Shown piece after piece: positions 26,043 through 34,040 of a stretch of 64,000 bases of DNA. The number at the start of each line of letters is the position of its first letter. Within the stretch, counting starts at the first letter, position 1. The translations under genes were made by a program, and so were the position numbers. The notes below the pieces were generated by a model. The model was not told the DNA's origin. It made no database searches and was given only the letters and a program-made list of their open reading frames with translations. Origin of the DNA: Streptomyces sp. DH41 (GTDB lineage Bacteria; Actinomycetota; Actinomycetes; Streptomycetales; Streptomycetaceae); contig NZ_JARVKY010000032.1 in the NCBI RefSeq assembly GCF_029813785.1, positions 20,864-84,863 on the forward strand. Reading direction: 5' to 3'.

Positions 26043-26371
26043 GTGAGACCGTGGAAATGAAGCCGGCCTCCGAGGAGGAGGTCCGCGAGGCCCTGCTGGA
26101 CGTCGTCGACCCCGAGCTGGGCATCGACGTCGTCAACCTGGGCCTGATCTACGGCGTCCACATCGACGACGCGAACATCGCGACCATCGACATGACCCTG
26201 ACGTCGGCGGCCTGTCCGCTGACGGACGTGATCGAGGACCAGGCCAAGTCCGCCACGGACGGCATCGTCAACGAGCTGCGCATCAACTGGGTCTGGATGC
26301 CGCCGTGGGGCCCGGACAAGATCACGGACGACGGCCGCGAGCAGCTGCGCGCGCTCGGGTTCAACGTCTGA
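26039..26371 (+). CDS. sufT: SufT-like metal-sulfur cluster assembly factor (DUF59/MIP18)
   Basis: A 110-residue DUF59-domain protein. Typical motifs are DVVDPELGIDVVNLGLIY, a TLTSAACPLTD loop with the conserved Cys, and VWMPPWGPDKITDDGREQLRALGF. Such proteins act late in Fe-S cluster maturation or delivery. ATG 26039 overlaps the sufU stop and has a GAGAAGGAG site. It is the last gene before a strong terminator, closing the sufR-to-sufT operon. Confidence 0.93.
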   Translation: MSETVEMKPASEEEVREALLDVVDPELGIDVVNLGLIYGVHIDDANIATIDMTLTSAACPLTDVIEDQAKSATDGIVNELRINWVWMPPWGPDKITDDGREQLRALGFNV

Positions 26372-26403
26372 GAGGCCTCTGAGAGGCACCCGCACCGCTT
26401 CAC

Positions 26404-26436
26404 GAAACGGCGACGCCCACCGGGCGTCGCCGTTTC
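26404..26436 (+). terminator. suf operon terminator
   Basis: A perfect 15-bp stem (26404-26418 with 26422-26436) and an ACC loop, 32 bases after the sufT stop, ending in TTT of the stem. It separates the suf operon from the SMR/TetR pair. Confidence 0.9.
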
Positions 26437-26456
26437 CGTGTGCCCGCCCGCCTCCT

Positions 26457-26476
26457 ATGTGTACGCTCGTACACAT
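26457..26476. promoter_or_regulatory. TetR-type operator overlapping the SMR start codon
   Basis: ATGTGTAC (26457-26464), GCTC, GTACACAT (26469-26476) is a perfect 8-bp inverted repeat with a 4-base spacer. It contains a TACGCT hexamer (26462-26467) that fits a -10 box placed for transcription to begin at the SMR ATG (26475), with no ribosome-binding site. The adjacent TetR gene is the natural candidate for binding it. Confidence 0.75.
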
Positions 26477-26795
26477 GGGATATCTGCTCCTGGCCGGAGC
26501 CATCGCCGCCGAGGTCGCCGGGACCACCGCCATGAAGTACAGCGAGGGCTTCAGCAGGCTGATCCCCTCGCTGCTGACGGCACTCGCCTACGTGCTCTCC
26601 TTCACGCTGCTCGCCCAGACCCTCAAAACCCTCGCCGTCGGCACCGCGTACGCCATCTGGGCCGGCGTGGGCACCGCCGCCATCGCCGCGATCGGGGTGG
26701 CGTTCATGGGCGAGGGGATGACCGTGACCAAGGCCGCCGGTATCGCGCTGATCATCATCGGCGTGGTCGTACTGAACCTGGGCGGCGCGCACTGA
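26475..26795 (+). CDS. small multidrug resistance (SMR/EmrE-like) efflux protein
   Basis: A 106-residue, four-helix drug/metabolite transporter acting as a proton-coupled dimer in the membrane. Residues 1-25 (MGYLLLAGAIAAEVAGTTAMKYSEG) carry the essential membrane Glu, and WAGVGTAAIAAIGVAFMGE matches the family signature. ATG 26475 is preferred over an upstream in-frame ATG at 26457, because the latter lies in a perfect operator palindrome and the family starts at MGYLLL. Its stop shares one base with the TetR ATG. Quaternary ammonium cations and dyes are usual SMR substrates; the specific one is unknown. Confidence 0.93.
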   Translation: MGYLLLAGAIAAEVAGTTAMKYSEGFSRLIPSLLTALAYVLSFTLLAQTLKTLAVGTAYAIWAGVGTAAIAAIGVAFMGEGMTVTKAAGIALIIIGVVVLNLGGAH

Positions 26796-27331
26796 TGTCC
26801 CGGCGCTACGACCCCGAGCGGCGCCGGCGCATCATCGACGCGGCGATCCGGGTCGTCGGGCGCAAGGGCATCGCCGGTCTCAGCCACCGCACCGTCGCCG
26901 CCGAGGCGGACGTTCCCCTCGGCTCGACGACGTACCACTTCGCGACGCTGGACGAACTCCTGGTCGCCGCCCTGCGCCAGGCGAACGAGGGCTTCGCCAA
27001 GGTGGTCGCCGGCCACCCGGCACTGTCGGACCCGGACGCCGACCTGCCCGCCGAACTCGCCCGCGTCCTCGGCGAGTGGCTGGGCGGCGACCGCACGGGT
27101 GTCGAGCTGGAGTACGAGCTGTACCTGGCCGCCCTGCGCCGCCCCGCCCTGCGTCCGGTCGCCGCGGAGTGGGCCGAGGGCGTGGCAGGCTCACTGGCGT
27201 CCCGCACGGACCCGGTGACGGCGCGGGCACTGGTCGCCCTGATGGACGGGATCTGCCTCCAGGTGCTGCTGACGGGGAGGCCGTACGACGAGGCGTACGC
27301 GCGGGAGGTACTGGCGCGGGTGATCGCCTGA
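26795..27331 (+). CDS. TetR-family repressor, likely of the adjacent SMR gene
   Basis: A 178-residue TetR/AcrR-type regulator. The DNA-binding domain spans residues 1-50 with RRIIDAAIRVVGRKGIAGLSHRTVAAEADVPLGSTTYHF. The C-terminal part is helical and includes a LMDGICLQVLLTG segment typical of the TetR_C_6 group. The ATG overlaps the SMR stop (TGATG), so it is translated with the pump it probably controls through the palindrome at the SMR start. A GC hairpin follows. Confidence 0.92.
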   Translation: MSRRYDPERRRRIIDAAIRVVGRKGIAGLSHRTVAAEADVPLGSTTYHFATLDELLVAALRQANEGFAKVVAGHPALSDPDADLPAELARVLGEWLGGDRTGVELEYELYLAALRRPALRPVAAEWAEGVAGSLASRTDPVTARALVALMDGICLQVLLTGRPYDEAYAREVLARVIA

Positions 27332-27342
27332 AGCAGGCTCTG

Positions 27343-27361
27343 CCGGTCCGCTCCGGACCGG
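27343..27361 (+). terminator. short GC hairpin after the TetR gene
   Basis: CCGGTCCG and CGGACCGG form an 8-bp perfect stem with a three-base CTC loop, 12 bases after the TetR stop. No U-tract is present. Confidence 0.55.
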
Positions 27362-27464
27362 TCCCCGGCGCGGGCGCGGGGTGGCGCCGCGCCGGGATAC
27401 CGGCACGTGAGATCCCCCGCCGACCGGTTCGCACCCGACGCCCCCGGCCGGTTAGGTTGCCCTC

Positions 27465-28454
27465 ATGACCGACACGACTGCACCCCGCACCACCGGCGCC
27501 GTGGCCGCCGGGCTCGCCACGATCGCCGCCGACGGCACCGTTCTCGACACCTGGTTCCCCGCCCCCGAACTCGTCGCGGAGCCGGGCCCGTCCGGCACCG
27601 AGCGCCTCACCGCCGAACAGGCCGCCGAACTCCTCGGCGGCGGCGCGACCGCGGCGGTCGGTCCGGACGCCCGGCGCGGTGTCGAGGTGGTCGCGGTCCG
27701 CACGGTCATCGCCTCGCTGGACGAGAAGCCGGTCGACACGCACGACGTCTACCTGCGCCTGCACCTGCTCTCCCACCGCCTGGTCGAGCCGCACGGCCAG
27801 AACCTGGACGGTATCTTCGCCCACCTCGCCAACGTCGCCTGGACCTCGCTCGGCCCGGTCGCCGTCGACGACGTCGAGAAGGTCCGCCTGGCCGCCCGCG
27901 CCGAGGGCCTGCACCTCCAGGTGACCTCGATCGACAAGTTCCCGCGCATGACGGACTACGTCGCCCCCAAGGGTGTCCGCCTCGCCGACGCCGACCGCGT
28001 CCGCCTCGGCGCGCACCTGGCCGAGGGCACCACCGTCATGCACGAGGGCTTCGTCAACTTCAACGCGGGCACGCTCGGCACGTCGATGGTCGAGGGCCGC
28101 ATCTCCGCGGGCGTCGTCGTCGGCGACGGTTCCGACATCGGCGGCGGCGCCTCCACCATGGGCACCCTCTCCGGCGGCGGCAACGTGCGCATCACCATCG
28201 GCGAGCGCTGCCTGGTCGGCGCCGAGGCGGGCGTGGGCATCGCGCTCGGCGACGAGTGCGTGGTCGAGGCCGGCCTCTACGTCACCGCCGGCACCCGCGT
28301 GACGATGCCCGACGGCCAGATCGTCAAGGCCCGCGAACTCTCCGGCGCCTCCAACATCCTCTTCCGCCGCAACTCGGTCACGGGCACGGTCGAGGCCCGC
28401 CCGAACAACGCGGTGTGGGGCGGCCTGAACGAGGTCCTGCACAGCCACAACTGA
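27465..28454 (+). CDS. dapD: 2,3,4,5-tetrahydropyridine-2,6-dicarboxylate N-succinyltransferase
   Basis: A 329-residue actinobacterial-type DapD for lysine and diaminopimelate synthesis, succinylating tetrahydrodipicolinate. The C-terminal two thirds form a left-handed beta helix, with hexapeptide-like repeats around GSDIGGGASTMGTLSGGGN and GAEAGVGIALGDECVVEAGLYV. The Mycobacterium-like MHEGFVNFNAGTLGTSMVEGRISAGVVVG block is the best diagnostic. ATG 27465 has only a weak ribosome-binding site. A dapA paralogue lies nearby on the other strand. Confidence 0.95.
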   Translation: MTDTTAPRTTGAVAAGLATIAADGTVLDTWFPAPELVAEPGPSGTERLTAEQAAELLGGGATAAVGPDARRGVEVVAVRTVIASLDEKPVDTHDVYLRLHLLSHRLVEPHGQNLDGIFAHLANVAWTSLGPVAVDDVEKVRLAARAEGLHLQVTSIDKFPRMTDYVAPKGVRLADADRVRLGAHLAEGTTVMHEGFVNFNAGTLGTSMVEGRISAGVVVGDGSDIGGGASTMGTLSGGGNVRITIGERCLVGAEAGVGIALGDECVVEAGLYVTAGTRVTMPDGQIVKARELSGASNILFRRNSVTGTVEARPNNAVWGGLNEVLHSHN

Positions 28455-28469
28455 CCGTCGCGGCCCCGC

Positions 28470-28524
28470 TGAGCGCCCTCCTCGCCCCGGCCGCCGCCGA
28501 AACCGGCCGCCCGCGGAGGGCGCT
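28470..28524 (+). terminator. dapD terminator hairpin
   Basis: An 11-bp perfect stem (28470-28480 with 28514-28524) encloses an inner CGGCC-type hairpin, starting 16 bases after the dapD stop. Confidence 0.75.
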
Positions 28525-28732
28525 CACCGTTTCCGGGCCCGGTACCGCGTCCGGTGCTCATCGCGGTGGCCCGGGGCGCAGGGGTGTGTCGCGTCAGAGC
28601 AAGAGAGGCGCATGCCTCGCGCGCCCCCCGCACGTACGGATGACTCCCCGTGACCTGCCGGTGGTCTTTGCGGATGAACGGGTGGACGCAGAGTCCGATC
28701 AGACGCCGATCCGACGAAACGAGGGGCCTGGT

Positions 28733-28963
28733 ATGACGAACGAGCGGGCGAGGACCGTGGCGCGTTGGCTGGCCGGGGCGGGCGCCGCGGTGCTGGTGTG
28801 CTGGGCCCCGGCGGGGACCGCGCACGCCGACGAGACCACCACCGATTCGCACAACGGCCCCCGGGTCGGTCTCCTCAACGTCCACGTGGGGCAGATCGAC
28901 GACCCGGCGGAGGACGTACTGGAGCACACCCTGCTGTTCGGCGACGGTTACGCCTGGGACTGA
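28733..28963 (+). CDS. small secreted protein, 76 residues
   Basis: A short preprotein: basic N-terminus (MTNERARTVARW), hydrophobic core LAGAGAAVLVCWAPAG and an AHA-type signal-peptidase site near residue 32, leaving a mature acidic peptide of about 44 residues with no cysteine. ATG 28733 has a GAGGGG site at 28721-28726. It is conserved-looking but not recognised; no chaplin or rodlin motif is present. Its last 16 bases overlap the convergent dapA-like gene. Function unknown. Confidence 0.7.
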   Translation: MTNERARTVARWLAGAGAAVLVCWAPAGTAHADETTTDSHNGPRVGLLNVHVGQIDDPAEDVLEHTLLFGDGYAWD

Positions 28964-29883
28964 CCCGCGTCGGCGACCAGTCGCACCAGTCGCCCGTACG
29001 CCGCCAGCAGCGCGTCGGTCGTCTCCCGGTCCGCGCCCCGCAGCGGCGCGCGGACCGGCCCGGCGGGCAGGCCGAGCGCGCCCAGGAGGGCCTTCGCGGT
29101 GACCGTGCCGGGCAGGCCCGCAGCCATCATCAGCTCAATGAGCGGGACGGCGCCGCGCTGGAGCAGGGCGGCCCGTCCGGTGTCGCCCGCGTCGAACGCG
29201 TCGAGGACCGCGCGGAACAGGTCCGGCACGACGTTCGCGACCGTGCTGACGTACCCCGCCGCGCCGATCGCGTACAGGGCGAGGACCTGCTCGTCGCAGC
29301 CCGCGTAGTACGCGAGGCCGGTGCGGGACAGCACCTTCTGGGTGCCCAGGAGGTCGTAGGAGCAGTCCTTGACGGCGACGATCCGCGGGTGCCCGGCGAG
29401 GCGGACGAGTGTGTCGGGTTCGATGCGGGTGCCGGTGCGGCCCGGGATGTCGTAGAGGGCCAGTGGCAGCCCGCAGGCGTCCGCGATCTCCAGGAAGTGC
29501 GCCTCCAGGGCGTCCTGCGGGGGCCTGCTGTAGTACGGCGCGACCACCAGCAGCCCGTCCGCGCCCGCCTTCTCCGCGGCCAGCGCCAGCTCCACCGTGT
29601 GCCGGGTGTCGGCGGTGCCCACCCCGGCGACGAGTGACGCCCGGTCCCCGACCGCCTCCCGCACCGCCGTGACCAGCGCCGCCTTCTCGGCGTCCGTGGT
29701 GGTCGGCGACTCGCCCGTGGTGCCGGACAGCACCAGACCGTCACAGCCGCCCGACACCAGCCGGTCGGCGAGCCGCTGCGCACCGTCGAGATCGAGCGCG
29801 CCGGCCTCGGTGAACGGCGTGACCATGGCGCACAGGGCGCGGCCGAAGGGCGGAGGGGAGGGGCGGTGGTCGTCTGTCGTCAT
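28948..29883 (-). CDS. dapA: 4-hydroxy-tetrahydrodipicolinate synthase family protein (DapA)
   Basis: A 311-residue class I aldolase-fold enzyme that condenses pyruvate with aspartate semialdehyde. DapA hallmarks are LSGTTGESPTTTDAEK, ALYDIPGRTG with the catalytic Tyr and the substrate Arg nearby, IVAVKDCS with the Schiff-base Lys, and CDEQVLALYAIGAAG. The start is ATG 29883; an in-frame GTG at 29919 is an alternative, and neither has a clear ribosome-binding site. Streptomycetes carry several dapA paralogues; nearness to dapD supports a lysine role, but the main copy may be elsewhere. Confidence 0.85.
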   Translation of the reverse strand: MTTDDHRPSPPPFGRALCAMVTPFTEAGALDLDGAQRLADRLVSGGCDGLVLSGTTGESPTTTDAEKAALVTAVREAVGDRASLVAGVGTADTRHTVELALAAEKAGADGLLVVAPYYSRPPQDALEAHFLEIADACGLPLALYDIPGRTGTRIEPDTLVRLAGHPRIVAVKDCSYDLLGTQKVLSRTGLAYYAGCDEQVLALYAIGAAGYVSTVANVVPDLFRAVLDAFDAGDTGRAALLQRGAVPLIELMMAAGLPGTVTAKALLGALGLPAGPVRAPLRGADRETTDALLAAYGRLVRLVADAGQSQA

Positions 29884-30049
29884 GGAAGTAGTGTCGGCAG
29901 ACAGACCGTGTAGCTCCACTTAATTCTGCTACGAAGTATCGGTAAGGATTGCTTTCGGGTGGGTGGGTGGACGAGCGCCGGGCGAGGACAGGGATAGCGC
30001 CGGTCGGCCGGGGGTACCCGGAGCGCTCCGAACCGAGAGGAGGCGGAAC

Positions 30050-30469
30050 GTGACCGGGACCATGCACACCAGGCCGGTGCGCGACGAGCAGCACTCCGTG
30101 GGTGAACTGGTCGGTCAGGCCACCGAACAGCTCTCCCGGCTCGTGCGCCAGGAAGTGACCCTCGCCAAGATGGAGCTGGCCGAGAAGGGCAAGCGCGCCG
30201 GGCGCGGCGCCGGGATGCTCGGCGCCGCCGGAGCCATCGCGTACGTCGGTCTGTTCGCCCTGGCCGGCACGGCCACCGCCGCGCTTTCACTGGTGCTGCC
30301 CGTCTGGGCCGCGGCGCTCATCGTGACGGCGGCGCTCTTCGTGATCGCGGGCGTACTGGCCGTGATGGGCCGCGCCCAGCTCCGCCGCGCCGTGCCCCCG
30401 AAACCCGAGGAGACCCTCGGCAGCGTCAGGGCCGACGTGGACCAGATCAGGGAAAGGGCGCATCGATGA
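30050..30469 (+). CDS. phage-holin-family (DUF1469-type) membrane protein
   Basis: A 139-residue protein with an amphipathic N-terminal helix (residues 16-44, LSRLVRQEVTLAKMELAEKG) and two hydrophobic helices around AGAIAYVGLFALAGTATAAL and WAAALIVTAALFVIAGVLAV. This matches the Phage_holin_3_6 (YqjE-like) family of bacterial envelope proteins; it is not evidence of a prophage. GTG 30050 has an AGAGGAGG site six bases upstream, which rules out the longer open frame. Its stop overlaps the DUF3618 gene, its constant partner. Confidence 0.88.
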   Translation: MTGTMHTRPVRDEQHSVGELVGQATEQLSRLVRQEVTLAKMELAEKGKRAGRGAGMLGAAGAIAYVGLFALAGTATAALSLVLPVWAAALIVTAALFVIAGVLAVMGRAQLRRAVPPKPEETLGSVRADVDQIRERAHR

Positions 30470-30969
30470 CCGACGTGACGAGCGGGGACGGTGCGAGGAC
30501 CGGCACCGGCTCCACCGCACAGCCGGCCGGCGGGGCCAAGGGGCCCGACGAGCTGCGGCAGCAGATCGAACAGACCCGCGGCCAGCTCGGCGACACCGTG
30601 GAGGAGCTGGCCGGGAAGGCGGATGTGAAGGGCCGCGCCAAGGCCCGCGCCGCCGATCTCCGGGACAAGGCCGGCGCCATGACCGTGCAGTTGCGCAGTT
30701 CCGCCGCACAGGCCGGGCACACCGTGCAGGACAAGGCGAGCAGGGCCGGGCACACCGTGCAGGACAAGGCGGGCAGGACCGGCCGTGCCGGGCACGACGA
30801 GGCGGGCGGGGCCGGGTCAGCCATGGAGCGGCGCGGGCCGGGACGGGCGCGCGGCGCGGTCCGGGCGGCGCGCGGGCACCCGCGTGCGGTGCTGATCGCC
30901 ACAGCGGCGGCGGGCGCCGTGGTCGCGGTGGGCGTGCTGCGCCGCCGCCACCCTCACGGGTACTGCTGA
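30466..30969 (+). CDS. DUF3618-domain membrane-anchored protein
   Basis: A 167-residue protein. The DUF3618 motif DELRQQIEQTRGQLGDTVEELAGKAD spans residues 28-53, a coiled-coil helix. It is followed by a Lys/Ala-rich helical stretch with a tandem AGHTVQDKAS/AGHTVQDKAG repeat, then a Gly/Arg-rich linker and a C-terminal hydrophobic segment (AVLIATAAAGAVVAVGVL). The ATGA overlap with the holin-like gene and the shared terminator indicate a two-gene envelope operon. Molecular function is unknown. Confidence 0.85.
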   Translation: MTDVTSGDGARTGTGSTAQPAGGAKGPDELRQQIEQTRGQLGDTVEELAGKADVKGRAKARAADLRDKAGAMTVQLRSSAAQAGHTVQDKASRAGHTVQDKAGRTGRAGHDEAGGAGSAMERRGPGRARGAVRAARGHPRAVLIATAAAGAVVAVGVLRRRHPHGYC

Positions 30970-30988
30970 AGCCGCGGACGCGGCATGG

Positions 30989-31022
30989 GTGACGAGGGGT
31001 CCCGGGCGGGACCCCTCGTCAC
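30989..31022 (+). terminator. terminator of the holin-like/DUF3618 operon
   Basis: A perfect 15-bp stem (30989-31003 with 31008-31022) and a GGGC loop, 20 bases after the DUF3618 stop. Confidence 0.9.
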
Positions 31023-31061
31023 GTACGTCGTACCGGTACCGGAACACCTTCCGGTAGGCAC

Positions 31062-31092
31062 TTGACCTCAACCTTGGTCGAGGTCGGAGGGT
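31062..31092 (+). promoter_or_regulatory. SoxR-type (MerR-family) operator-promoter
   Basis: GACCTCAACC (31064-31073), TT, GGTCGAGGTC (31076-31085) is a near-perfect palindrome with one mismatch per arm, matching the SoxR box pattern (ACCTCAA...GAGGT). It overlaps TTGACC (31062-31067); a GAGGGT hexamer (31087-31092) follows after the 19-base spacer typical of MerR-family promoters. It lies 70 bases upstream of the ABM monooxygenase gene. Confidence 0.75.
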
Positions 31093-31154
31093 GGTGCGTG
31101 CACCCGGGGCGCACCCAGCGCGCACCCGACGACCACCGACCACTGGAGGCCGGC

Positions 31155-31874
31155 ATGACCCGCCGCACCCGCCGTACCGACGCACACCCCGAACTCGTCC
31201 GCCCGGACGTCCAGGCCCCCTTCTTCAGCACCTGGCGGGTGGGCACCCCCGAGCGGCAACGGCAGACCGTCGACGCCATCGCCCGTACCTGGGAGCGCCG
31301 CCCCTGGCCCGCCGACGACCTGCTCGGCTACCACGTCTACACCGGCCACGACGGCAGCACCCTGCTGCACCACTCGCAGTGGGCGAGCGAGCAGGCGTAC
31401 GAGTCCTTCGTCAAGACGCACCGGCAGGAGCGCGTCGACGAGATCGACACCGCCGTACCCGGCATCGAGCGGGTGCGGCTCGACAGGTACCGGCGCTACC
31501 GCAGCGCCACCCGCGACAACGACGGGTCGGCGCGCGTGCCGGGGTGCGTCGTGATCGTCGACGTCGAGTTCGAGGGACCCGACCCCGAGCGGCAGCGCGC
31601 CTGGGTCGACGCCGTCCTCGAGGCCCTGGCGAGCGAGCCGGAGCAGCACCCCGGCGGCATCTCCGCCCACTTCCACCTCAGCACCGACGGCACCCGCGTC
31701 CTCAACTACGCCGAGTGGGAGAGCGCCCAGGCCCACATCGACGCCCTCGCCGCACCGGGCGACGGCGTCGGTTCGGGATCGGACCTGTGGAAGCGGGTGC
31801 AGAACTGGCCGGGCATGACCAGCGGCGGCGGGGTCAGCCGCTACGACCACGCCCTCGGCCTCGTGCCCCGCTGA
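31155..31874 (+). CDS. tandem ABM-domain (antibiotic biosynthesis monooxygenase-like) protein
   Basis: A 239-residue cytosolic protein with two ferredoxin-like ABM repeats: the first around FSTWRVGTPERQRQTVDAI...HHSQWASEQAYESF, the second around VIVDVEFEGPDPERQRAWVDAVLEAL...NYAEWESAQAHID. ABM proteins are small cofactor-free oxygenases of quinones and polyphenols. ATG 31155 has a GGAGG site at 31145-31149. The SoxR-type promoter fits a role in dealing with redox-active compounds; as I recall, the S. coelicolor SoxR regulon includes such a gene in this neighbourhood. Confidence 0.85.
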   Translation: MTRRTRRTDAHPELVRPDVQAPFFSTWRVGTPERQRQTVDAIARTWERRPWPADDLLGYHVYTGHDGSTLLHHSQWASEQAYESFVKTHRQERVDEIDTAVPGIERVRLDRYRRYRSATRDNDGSARVPGCVVIVDVEFEGPDPERQRAWVDAVLEALASEPEQHPGGISAHFHLSTDGTRVLNYAEWESAQAHIDALAAPGDGVGSGSDLWKRVQNWPGMTSGGGVSRYDHALGLVPR

Positions 31875-31896
31875 ACCCGCTCCCACCGAGCGCCGG

Positions 31897-33723
31897 TTAC
31901 GGACGGAACCGCAGCACCTGCGGGTCGTGGTCGCTGATCTGGTCGTGGAACTCGGCGTTGACGTGCACGCTGTCGTACGACAGGCGCCCGCCCCACCGGA
32001 TCGACGGGCTGACCAGGATCTGGTCGAGGACCTGGCTGTTGCCCTGGTAGACGTACGAATAACGCTCGCTCCGCGGCAACGACTTGACCGCCGACCACAG
32101 GGCGCCGTCGTCCTCCAGGACGCGGGTGGTCTTCGAGAACTCGAAGTCGTTGATATCGCCGAGAGCGATGACGTCGGCGTTCTTCTGGGTGGCGAGGACC
32201 TCCTTGACGAAGGTGTTCACCGACCGCGCCTGGAGGTGGCGCTGCGTCTCCGAACCGCGTGACGGCGGCTGGTAGCGCGCCGTCAGCCCCTGGTCGCCGC
32301 CCTTGGAGTTGAAGTGGTTGGCGATGACCACGACCGTCCGGCCGCGGAAGACGAACTCGCCGGCCAGCGGCTTGCGGCTGTCCTCCCAGGCGGGGTTCGC
32401 CGGGTCCACGCGGCCGGGGGAGTGGGTGAGCGCCGCCTTGCCGCGCACCTTCGTCACCCCGGTCGCGGTGGTCGCGTCACCGGCCCCGCGGTCGGTGAAG
32501 GAGACCCGCTCCGGGTTGAACAGGAACGCCTGGCGGATGTTGCCGCCGGGCTGGCCGCCGTCCTCGCCGTCGGCCGGGTCGATGCCGCGCCAGTCGTAGC
32601 GCGGGCCGCCGGCCGCGACGATCGCGTCGATCAGCTTGCCGACCGTCGCGTCGGCGGCCACCGTGCCGTCGTCCGTGGCGCCGTTGTTGTCCTGGATCTC
32701 CTCCAGGGACACGATGTCGGGCGCGTTGAGGTTGTGCACAATCGTTTCGGCGTGCGCGGCGAAGGTGTCGTCGGACGGGTCGAGGTTCTCGACGTTGTAC
32801 GTCGCCACCGCCAGCTCGCGGCTGCTCTGCCGGCGCGTCGTCTCACGCTCCAGGACCCCGCTCTCCAGGGTGCCGATCTCGCTCGCCACCAGCGTGTAGC
32901 CGCCGTACTGGTTGTAGTCCAGGGGGCCCGCGGTGGCCCCGGCGAGGGTGTCGCCCACGTGGGCGTCGGGGAAGTCGGCCGGCTTGCCCAGCGACTGGAT
33001 CTGCAGCCGGCCGGTGTTCTGGGAGTCGTAGGAGCCGTACACCGTGCCGCCGCGGCGGTTGGCGTTCTCCCAGGGCTTCACCGTGACCCACAGCTCGGTG
33101 TACGGGTCGGTGGCGCCGACGACGCGGGCGTCGGAGACGCGGACGTTCATGCCCTCCAGGGACTCGTAGTGGTCCAGGGCGTACTTCGAGGGCCGCAGCG
33201 TCAGGCCGTCGACCGAGCCGCTCGCGGCCTCGTCACCCTCGGGGGCGTACGCGCGCGGCACCGAACGGGCGGAGACGGTCGTCGCGGCCGGGACCTCGTT
33301 GCCGCTGGAGACGACCGTGAAGGTCGGGCGGGTGATCTCGGTCAGCGACTGGTTCCCGGAGGACGTGCCGCCCGGGACGTACTCCGAGACCGTGCCGGAG
33401 ACGGTGACCGCGTCACCGACGGCGACGCCCTTCGGGGTGGAGCCGGTGAAGACGAAGACGCCCTCGCTGGTGGCCGGGTCGGCGTCCGGACGCGGATCCT
33501 GGATCCAGAAGCCCCTGGAGGAGCCGTAGCCGCGCACGCCGGTGACGATTCCGGCCACGTCGGCGACCTGCTTGCCGGCGTACGGCGACAGCCGGGTGCT
33601 GCCCTGGATGTCGTGGACGCGCACGGAGTCGGCGTGCGCGGGCGAGGTGAGGACGACCGTGGACGCCGAGCAGACGGCGGCGACGGTGAGCGCGGCGAGG
33701 CGCGCGGAGGACTTGCTGGCCAA
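31897..33723 (-). CDS. secreted endonuclease/exonuclease/phosphatase-family nuclease
   Basis: A 608-residue exported protein. A signal peptide (SSARLAALTVAAVCSASTVVL, cleavage after SPAHA) leads to an OB-fold/YhcR-like domain (residues 40-160) and a C-terminal EEP nuclease domain with YNVENLDPSDD, DIVSLEEIQDNNG, VIANHFNSKGGD, VIALGDINDFEF and ISDHDPQVLRF, a full set of metal and phosphate ligands. The start is a TTG at 33723 with an ideal GGAGGG site (complement of 33730-33735) six bases upstream. It is convergent with the ABM gene, only 22 bases apart. Likely an extracellular DNase for nutrient scavenging. Confidence 0.88.
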   Translation of the reverse strand: MASKSSARLAALTVAAVCSASTVVLTSPAHADSVRVHDIQGSTRLSPYAGKQVADVAGIVTGVRGYGSSRGFWIQDPRPDADPATSEGVFVFTGSTPKGVAVGDAVTVSGTVSEYVPGGTSSGNQSLTEITRPTFTVVSSGNEVPAATTVSARSVPRAYAPEGDEAASGSVDGLTLRPSKYALDHYESLEGMNVRVSDARVVGATDPYTELWVTVKPWENANRRGGTVYGSYDSQNTGRLQIQSLGKPADFPDAHVGDTLAGATAGPLDYNQYGGYTLVASEIGTLESGVLERETTRRQSSRELAVATYNVENLDPSDDTFAAHAETIVHNLNAPDIVSLEEIQDNNGATDDGTVAADATVGKLIDAIVAAGGPRYDWRGIDPADGEDGGQPGGNIRQAFLFNPERVSFTDRGAGDATTATGVTKVRGKAALTHSPGRVDPANPAWEDSRKPLAGEFVFRGRTVVVIANHFNSKGGDQGLTARYQPPSRGSETQRHLQARSVNTFVKEVLATQKNADVIALGDINDFEFSKTTRVLEDDGALWSAVKSLPRSERYSYVYQGNSQVLDQILVSPSIRWGGRLSYDSVHVNAEFHDQISDHDPQVLRFRP

Positions 33724-34040
33724 CGTGATCCCTCCGGGGACGTGACAGAGCGCCGGGACGAGGGTGATGCGGGTGGGGCGAGGGTGGGCGCGACGGGACG
33801 AGGGTGGAAGGCGAGGGGCCGCAGGCCGTACGCGGACCTGGGTGAACACTTGTCCCCCGCTTTCTACGCGCGTCAATCTCCTGCTTGGTCACCTCAGTTG
33901 TCAAGGTTTCGGCCATGTACTCCACCCGTCGGGGAGATGAACCGGGCGGCATGGGTGGAAACCCGTCTAGGCTGAGCTGTTGAGCCGTACGGCGTCCGGA
34001 TGGCCGTACGGCGGTCAAGGCGCGCGAGGAGAAACAGCCG
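33724..34040. other. 317-base intergenic region between nuclease and hypothetical gene
   Basis: Divergent promoters are expected here. A 12-base direct repeat GGGACGAGGGTG occurs at 33755-33766 and 33795-33806 in the nuclease leader. A single GTTCACC (minus strand, 33841-33847) resembles one PHO-box unit but has no neighbour unit. TAGGCT at 33968-33973 could be a -10 for the plus-strand gene. No coding region is supported. Confidence 0.4.

Noticed and set aside
30050..30969. Prophage inferred from a holin-family protein
   Set aside because: This family is a chromosomal envelope protein paired with DUF3618; no lysin, capsid, integrase or attachment site is present.
33841..33847. PHO box for the secreted nuclease
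   Set aside because: Only a single GTTCACC unit; adjacent 11-base positions do not match, so support is insufficient.
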